Shown here piece after piece: positions 56,977 through 64,000 of a DNA stretch of 64,000 bases (the stretch's first letter is position 1; each line of letters starts with the position of its first letter). Both the position numbers and the translations under genes were made by a program. Source of the DNA: Argopecten irradians (taxonomy: Eukaryota; Mollusca; Bivalvia; Pectinida; Pectinidae); NCBI RefSeq assembly GCF_041381155.1, contig NC_091134.1, positions 61,868,902 through 61,932,901 on the forward strand, given 5' to 3'. The notes below the pieces were generated by a model. The model ran no database searches. It was not told the origin of the DNA and was given only the letters and a program-made list of their open reading frames with translations.

Positions 56977-59900
56977 CATTATATTTTGTAATTTTATGTT
57001 GATAGATTTGGTACTTTTCCCCTTTCAATATACCGCAGTTGTCGATAAACAAAAGACAGAACTCCCAGTGACAGATCAAGGGAGGAAAACGTACGTACTA
57101 AAAACTATTAACTTTTACTGCGCAATAATATCTCAGATATAGTTCGTCAATACAACCAACACAAAAAACTTTATAAGCGTTATAAGAACTTTCTTTTGCA
57201 GTTACCTTCCTAACATTTGATTACAATAATCGATCATTAGCATGAATTACGTAAAATTTAAATAAACATACACAATCCAAAATCCATCGAAAGTCTGTCG
57301 CGGAGGAAGACAGCGAAGAAGGCGTTGTTCGTGATTTTCGGGAGACCAGTGTTCTCGGAGTAATACAAATATCATAGAGTCCCAACTGAATACTTAAAAC
57401 ACTCCATTCATGGTGTATACGTATGTACAAATTCTATGTCTGTGGTTTTGAATATTGAGGTTTTATTTTTTCATACTATCAAGTATTACGTGAAATGAAC
57501 AAAACAACTTTTAAATTTCATCGCGGAGTGGTTTCATTGTTTTGATGTGCACAGGCTCGCCGAGCGTACCTAAGAATGCTGTTTCACAGCATCAAAAATG
57601 GCTGTATTTGTACTTTGTATTTGGAAGTTTAAAAAAAAATGTCCTAAATTCCATGCATAACACCTTGAATTCCTGATAGAATGGATGACTTTGAATTTGG
57701 ATCATAACTTCACCTTTTTTTCTGACCTTTGACAGTAAATATTATCAGGAATACATTACATAACCAATAAAGGTTTACCTGAACAACCTTTCACCTATGA
57801 CCTTTGACAGCCTTTCCACTATAAAACACCTTGCTGTAATGATAAGCTGCAGATTATAAATTCCATTGAAGATTCATTTCAATTTAAGTTCTATATTTCC
57901 ATTCTAGTGTTCTTGATAAGACTCCATGGGGCCGTGCGTATGAGCAACAGAAATTCAATTACAATATTTAATTGCTTCATCTGTTGCCCTGTACCTAGCT
58001 GCTAAGCTGGTGCACTTAGATTCAGGTACCAGCAGGGAAAATGCACTTTATATTTACAAAATCTTTTTACTGGGGGTATTGAAAGATATAATTACTAAGG
58101 TGAATTTAATCTGAATCTGCCAAGCAGATCTTTAATATAAGCAAGCAAGTATTGATGCTTACAGCATCATAATTAATCCTTAATTTACAAAATCAATTCA
58201 CATTTAATTTTACTAAATACATATGCAGAGGTTGAAAATCAAAATCATTAACCGTCTTTGCATACAAATTAGAAATAGGTATTTACCGGGGTTATTGAGC
58301 TGAAATAAGTGCTATTTTTCGTTGAGATATTGCTGAAAAAATCATTTTAAAGTTTGATTTAATTTAAGAGTTCAGAATCCTCCCAATTCCAGCGGGTGTA
58401 TGTACTTTAGTATACCAGTTCAGTATATGGACTGGTAATACAGGGACACATGGTCAATTCTATATACACTCGATCAATCACACCCGATACTAAAATGTTT
58501 TAATTCAGTTTATATAGAAATGTGTGGGCGTTACAGCTAACAGCACACACCCTGATGTAAGTATCTCAATGAAAAACAAGTTGTTGGTTTTTTGGTGGTA
58601 ACTGCAAGGTGAATCACTTAAAGGAGAAGATTGATTAGTAAAGATTTGATATTGACAGTTAACGCCTTCTTGATTGTATCCGTGTTGTTAAAGTTTGGAG
58701 TTATCTACTAAACCATTTTCTATATTATTTACAAGCAACATTCTCTATGAAAGTGTTGTGTTGTTGAGTTTGTGACGGGCTATAACATAAAGTTATTGAG
58801 AAATTGTTTAACTTTTATTTAAAGTTTACGTGTAGTTTGCTGTGACATTAAGTCTCTGGAGTTGATGGTACCCGACATTAGCGAGTATGGTGTGGCTTAT
58901 TTACACAAACCACAGACTACATGTATCAAGCTCTTACGATACCTATATTTTCATTGTGACAGGAAATCCTGAACCGCACCTTTCAGGTAATATGTAGTAT
59001 ATGAAGGTACAGACTTAATACTTCAGACAAACCCTTGTACAAACAGACACCATAAAAGACATAGTGATAGGTGCCAGAATGAAAACTAGTTTGGCTGGTA
59101 TATAACTTGGGTACAATATCCAGGAGATATTCAACACCAGTTGGTACAGAATTCTGGGGTCAGCTTTATAATAATTATTATTGTATTTATTTAGGGGCAA
59201 AAAAGATTTTCTTGCAAGTGACATAATTATGCTGAAAACAAAATTAAGGCAAAGAATCAGATGTAGTAAGGTATTGTACAAAGGATGATTAGATGAAGTA
59301 GAAAATTACATTTTTAGTTGTCACTTACAATCATGTAGTGGGAGGTACCTATTTAATGTCCTTCCTATACGATCCTATAAGCACCTAATGCTACTATATA
59401 TGGTAGTAGGGATGTAAGTCTTAGTACCAAAGTCCAACAGATCTTATGTGTTGTGTCTATCAACACTGGAACTCTTCAGGGGTTATAAACCATGACAGCT
59501 GACTCTAATAAACTTAGTAGTTAATTGACAATTATTCTCTTCAATCTTCCCAAATAAAGATAACAGTACACAGCATAATAAGAAACTGGTATCCCACAAC
59601 ACACAATCAAATAAACAAATTCCATTCCACAAAAAGTCTATTGCCTTTTTAACAAATGCCTTTGTGATTCAGACAAAGCTTTCTATGGATCATGATCAAC
59701 ATCGGTGACAGTTTGTCATTATTGTTTTTCAAATACTTTCAAATTACGGTTTAGCAACAGATGACGCCATTGTGAAGTCACTTTCAATTTCAGGCACCAC
59801 TGACAGAGAGGATGTTAGGAATTAACATTTCATATACACAGTAATATTAAAGTGGAAATGGTATGACAGTATGTAAGAGGACCTAGGTATGACAGACCAC

Positions 59901-62900
59901 CTGTACAAACTCTGAGTCCGTCACCTCAGATGTTGATCTCAGTGTGGGAATAGAGAATGAGAATTTTGACCACACAGTCGCAGTTTATTTCCTATCAATA
60001 CCGTAAGCCTGACTTAATATTCAAAGGTCATGCCTTGTTGTGTATCCAATCATTTGATTTCTTTGCAGGATCATCTGAATGTGCTGTTAATATTTACCTG
60101 TATGGGGCTACGGACAAAAGTTAGATGGAGATTTATATACCAAGGTATTCGTTTTTAGATTAGGTTCCATTCTTAAGTCTCCATCTGGCACATATCATAT
60201 GGCATTGATCTTATTTGCATGATAAACAGGTTTAATTATGTAACATCTGTATATTGATATGAAAAACTTTTTTTCTCCAATTGCTGTTCTCCTTCAACAA
60301 GGTTATTTAGTTTTAGAGATACAGTGTACAAACTTCATAGAATTGTTTACCATGTACTCTTCTTTTTCTGTTTAATGTAATCAAATCAAGAACAAACTAT
60401 CACTCAGAATTTGTGTAACTTCATTATCTACTAAAATGGTTTGGATTTAAAGAGATACTTAAAGTTATGATGACTTTAGTCCACTTTCTTTAGCATGATT
60501 TGTTTATTGATACTATAGAACTTGAGTCTTAGCACTCATAATTGGAGAGGGTCTTTTTACCCCATTTGGAAGGAAAGAAAATGGTGTAATGGGAAACTTT
60601 TTTAATTTCCTTAGTTCAAAATAATGAACTGCCACTGGTAATATAAATGGGGTCCAAAAGCCCCATAGATATCCTTAATCACTTCATCACATCATCTTTC
60701 GTGATGGCAATGTGTATAAGACCTTTATCCTATATCATGGTAAATGTCTTAGCCCTGAAAATGTCACTATAACAATTTACTCCAGAATACATAATTATTA
60801 TTAACTTTGGTAAGGGCTGATTTTCCTTGCTGAACAGGCATTTGGGTGTACAATAGCCCATTCCTACCACCATACAGACCACAAGTCATACCATACATTA
60901 ACCAATAGGAACTACCATGTACATATTTTAGTCTTTGCTACACACTGACCATTGTTTTAGGGCAGTCATTTTCCAAACTACAAACTTTGGAAAAGGGTAA
61001 ATCTTGAGACTGCCTTAATTAGCCCATTCCTTGTCCATTTAATTATAGACCACTCTAACTCAGTCACTGCCCAATTTGTGCCACCAACGTTGATATAGGA
61101 TATATACAGACTAACTTAGCCAAAGTCTTGCCCAATTAGTTTTTGCCCAATATTGACAATGAGATCACCACAACCTTTGGTTAGAAGTACACTGTCACAC
61201 AAGCTTGGCCAAGTTTTTTCTCCAAGCAGTATTGTAACAGACCTTGGTGTGGGCTACATACAGACTACCTGAGCCCAGTCCCTGCCATATTGGTACCACA
61301 AACTTTGGCCTACAGACCGCTGTTGTAATGTTACCTTGACACTCCTGTCACTTCGAAAAACCAAATAAGACAGCCCAACATCAAAGGTGGAAGAATCTAA
61401 CATGTACATGTAGGGGTCACAGGTATCAAGTGTCCATGAATACTGCTTAGTATAACATTTACATAGTATATCTATCGTATACTGATAATAATATCAGCCA
61501 CCATTTAAACTCCTAAATTTACAATCCAAAAATAAAACATAACCCATTGTCACCTACCAAGCACTCGAGCTCAGAGAACAAGTGCATTGGTGATAAAACA
61601 TCCCCCACAATGCAGCTTAAACCATATTCTGTCTGACCACCGTCAACGAATTCAAAAAATAACAAACTCATGTTATCTTACAAAATAGAAATGGTTTAGG
61701 AAGTCAATCCACATACTCAAACCTCATATCTGAGTTTACTTTAAGTTTACACCTTACTTTGTTGACATACATATATTAAAACGTTTTAATTCTCAGCTAT
61801 ACTAAAGAGAAATCCAGACACCAGTTAGAGTGAAAGAAAATTTGTAATTGTGTTTGTTTTTTCGTTTTGAGTCGTAAAGTATCTTTAGTACAACAAAACA
61901 CCTGTTGGACTTAAATCGTTAGAAGAGACGTTTTTACACACGTCCTTAGGATCTATACTCACAACAGCCCAGACAAAGTTGTTTTATTTGATAGTGTCAA
62001 CACTGCTGAAATGCACAGAATATTGATTCTAGAGATCCAACAGGCTTTTTTATTTGTTTTTGTTCTGAAATATCAATGACAAAGACTATTAACTTGACAA
62101 ACAGATAAGGCTGATCTCCCAGATCTGGACTGGCTTCTCCACAAGTCTATGTAGGTTCAGACGAAAAGGAAGAGTTTAAGGTTTGTATTTCAGGAAGCCT
62201 TAGATATTATTCAACGGATCTGTGCAGAAATGCTTTGTATAATAATTCCTCTATATGAAATTCAAATTTCAAATCCATCAAAGTTGATTTTGACACTGCC
62301 GTATCAAGATTCAAACTAAATTTGTACAATCTTTAAAGCAGCCTGAGTAAATGCTTTAAAGAAAATTTACATCCCTGTTTGTGAGCAATCATTGACAATT
62401 AAGTGCAGATCCAATGTTACGCTCAACTTCCTGGAACATTTCACATAATACTATTGACTTTCTCCCAAGCACGGGTGGAGTAGGTAGCTCACCACTGTAG
62501 GTAAATTCAGCGATAAAAATGATCACCGACTTTCCAGTGATCAGTGAAATATGACTCATGTTACCTCCACTGATAATACCTGTGCACTGAATAGCCCTCT
62601 ACAATGAATGCAAGTGATTTCAAAATGCATAGGGTACATCAACTCACAGGTACATCCACCCATGGATCTCAAATTCTGGGAGAATTCTGTTACAGATTAT
62701 AATTACAACCCAAGAAATCTACAACGGGACACAAAATCTACAACATGAAACAGACCTGATGACCTTGACAAGCTGGGCCATCTGCAACAAACATATTTCA
62801 AAATAGCATGTCGGGTAATCTAAAATTCAAATCCTCCAGTTTTGATCTGCTCGTATTACAGAGTTTGTCCTTTGATCATCAAACACAAACTGATTTAGAA

Positions 62901-63480
62901 CACATCATCTGTCGTACCACAGCTGAAATAACTGCTTTTAGACGACAATCACCTGCTGTTGTTATCTCATTGGAGACAGAAATGGGAGCCCCAGTGGTTA
63001 TAATCAAATTCAACTGCATTCTGATTGGAGAGTTGCAGACATTTGACATACCAAGTTACTTACATTTATGACAAGTTGTTTTTTGTATTTTTGTATAAAT
63101 GACAAATGCAATTTTCTAACTAAAATCAGATTTCCCCCCCCCACCATAATGCATTTTAAAATGAAAAATAAACTTTGACATTGGCTGAAAATTGGAGCCT
63201 ACAATGTTTAGAAACCCAACACTAAATAAAGAATAGAAGACTTTCATTTGTGGATATGTAGAGTAGAGATACCTGGGGGTCAGAAAATGTGGGAAAATCT
63301 GAGGCTTAAGTATCATACGTACTACAATTGTAGATATTGATGAGAGAAAGTAGTCCTCTTTCATCTGACCATGATCCAATACCAATGATATATATTTCAT
63401 TATAATTGTCTAGATAATACTTATCAAATTGACTTGAACACAAACAGTGCTTATAAAGAGGTTTTTACAAGACAAAAATA
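56977..63480. other. long stretch without a convincing gene
   Basis: A GC-richer patch at 57290-57360 with a donor-like AGGTAACT at 57204 (minus) could be a non-coding first exon of ANKRD6, but nothing proves it. A short frame at 61558-61671 (minus) is discussed as a finding. 60830-61330 holds loosely recurring blocks (CATACAGACT, AGCCCATTCCTT, GCCCAATT) suggestive of a very old tandem array. Confidence 0.4.
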
Positions 63481-63481
63481 T

Positions 63482-63660
63482 ATGTAACCCTGGAAACTCG
63501 AGGACGAGTTCTTTCCTTGAGGGGGGAGTATGTAACCCTGGTGAATACTAGCCGCAATATGCCACTTGGCTAGAGAGAACTTCTCTTTAGCTCGATCAGT
63601 TGAGCGTCGGACTAGTAATCCAGAGGTCTCGAGTTTTAATCCTTGCAGAAGCAGTGATTA
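63482..63660 (+). mobile_element. possible Gypsy-type retrotransposon end and LTR start, with tRNA-like sequence
   Basis: CTCGAGGACGAGTTC reads LEDEF at the end of a reading frame. It is followed by a polypurine tract GAGGGGGGAG (63519-63528) and TGTAACCCTGG (63531), a layout typical of the junction between pol end and 3' LTR in Ty3/Gypsy elements. TGTAACCCTGG also occurs at 63483. Inside the putative LTR, TAGCTCGATCAGTTGAGC (63588-63605) and GAGTTTTAATCC (63631-63642) resemble tRNA A and B boxes, with a CTAGTAA anticodon-like loop (AGT, Thr). The rest of the LTR is not resolved. Confidence 0.4.
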
Positions 63661-64000
63661 ATTTTATCATAAAATCATGTGCACTGTAACATATAATTCA
63701 CTGATACATTCACAGAACAAGAAATGTCATCATGTATAAATCTATCACCACTAGTATAAAATACAAATGAAAAAAACAAATTGTTCTTTCGTTGACCATC
63801 TTGCTATTCTCTGATGTCTCCATGTAATTGTATATTTTGTCCAAACTGGAGGCATTATGCACTGATGTGAAAAAAGACCAACAAGAACAACGTCTTGGGA
63901 GCAATAAACGATACACTGCCTATACCTCTGGAGCAAACAGATCAAAGCTAGATACTATTACAGTACTGTTGGGACAGACCGTAAAGGAAGCATACCAACA

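Overview
The window is nuclear DNA of an animal, most likely a bivalve mollusc. It is AT-rich, intron-rich and full of short interspersed repeats. The protein similarities are animal-type, and several repeat families (a molluscan-type tRNA SINE, and elements ending in the motif ACAAGAGGCCC) are ones I associate with bivalves. The species call is inference; no prokaryotic features are present.

Three multi-exon genes can be rebuilt exon by exon with consistent reading phases. (1) On the minus strand, 12458 down to 1016, lies a macro-domain protein (ADP-ribose-binding fold) whose 3' exons run off the left edge. (2) On the plus strand, 13157-31242, lies a complete 12-exon ACAT1 orthologue, the mitochondrial acetyl-CoA acetyltransferase: 414 residues with all catalytic residues present. 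Genes 1 and 2 are head to head with about 0.7 kb between their start codons. (3) On the minus strand, 53581 down to 36326, lies an ANKRD6 (diversin) orthologue. Six ankyrin repeats sit one per exon, followed by a partial seventh, a basic linker and a 967-residue terminal exon. Genes 2 and 3 converge. From 53.6 to 63.5 kb I found no convincing gene.

The introns hold most of the mobile DNA. There are Penelope-like (GIY-YIG) retroelement fragments at 1-410 and 14264-18308. The second is split by a 5'-truncated L1-group LINE (14807-17739) flanked by a 10-bp target-site duplication. At least seven copies of a Helentron-like non-autonomous group, tRNA SINEs, several MITEs, a possible Gypsy end at 63.5 kb and a near-perfect 284-bp palindrome at 56.7 kb are also present.

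The most striking observation concerns minisatellites made from splice junctions. In the macro-domain gene a 53-bp unit is repeated about 115 times (1405-7499). Each unit contains the last 24 coding bases of exon 4 plus its 5' splice donor. In ACAT1, exon 7's last coding bases and its donor are repeated 10 times at 40-bp spacing. Other arrays carry donor consensus (ANKRD6, 52.66-53.47 kb) or branch-point-like motifs (before ACAT1 exon 9), or abut a donor (after ACAT1 exon 3). An ankyrin exon's acceptor is duplicated in the ANKRD6 gene. Recurrent tandem amplification of exon-intron boundaries, leaving rows of decoy splice sites on the transcribed strand, is my candidate for something undescribed here.
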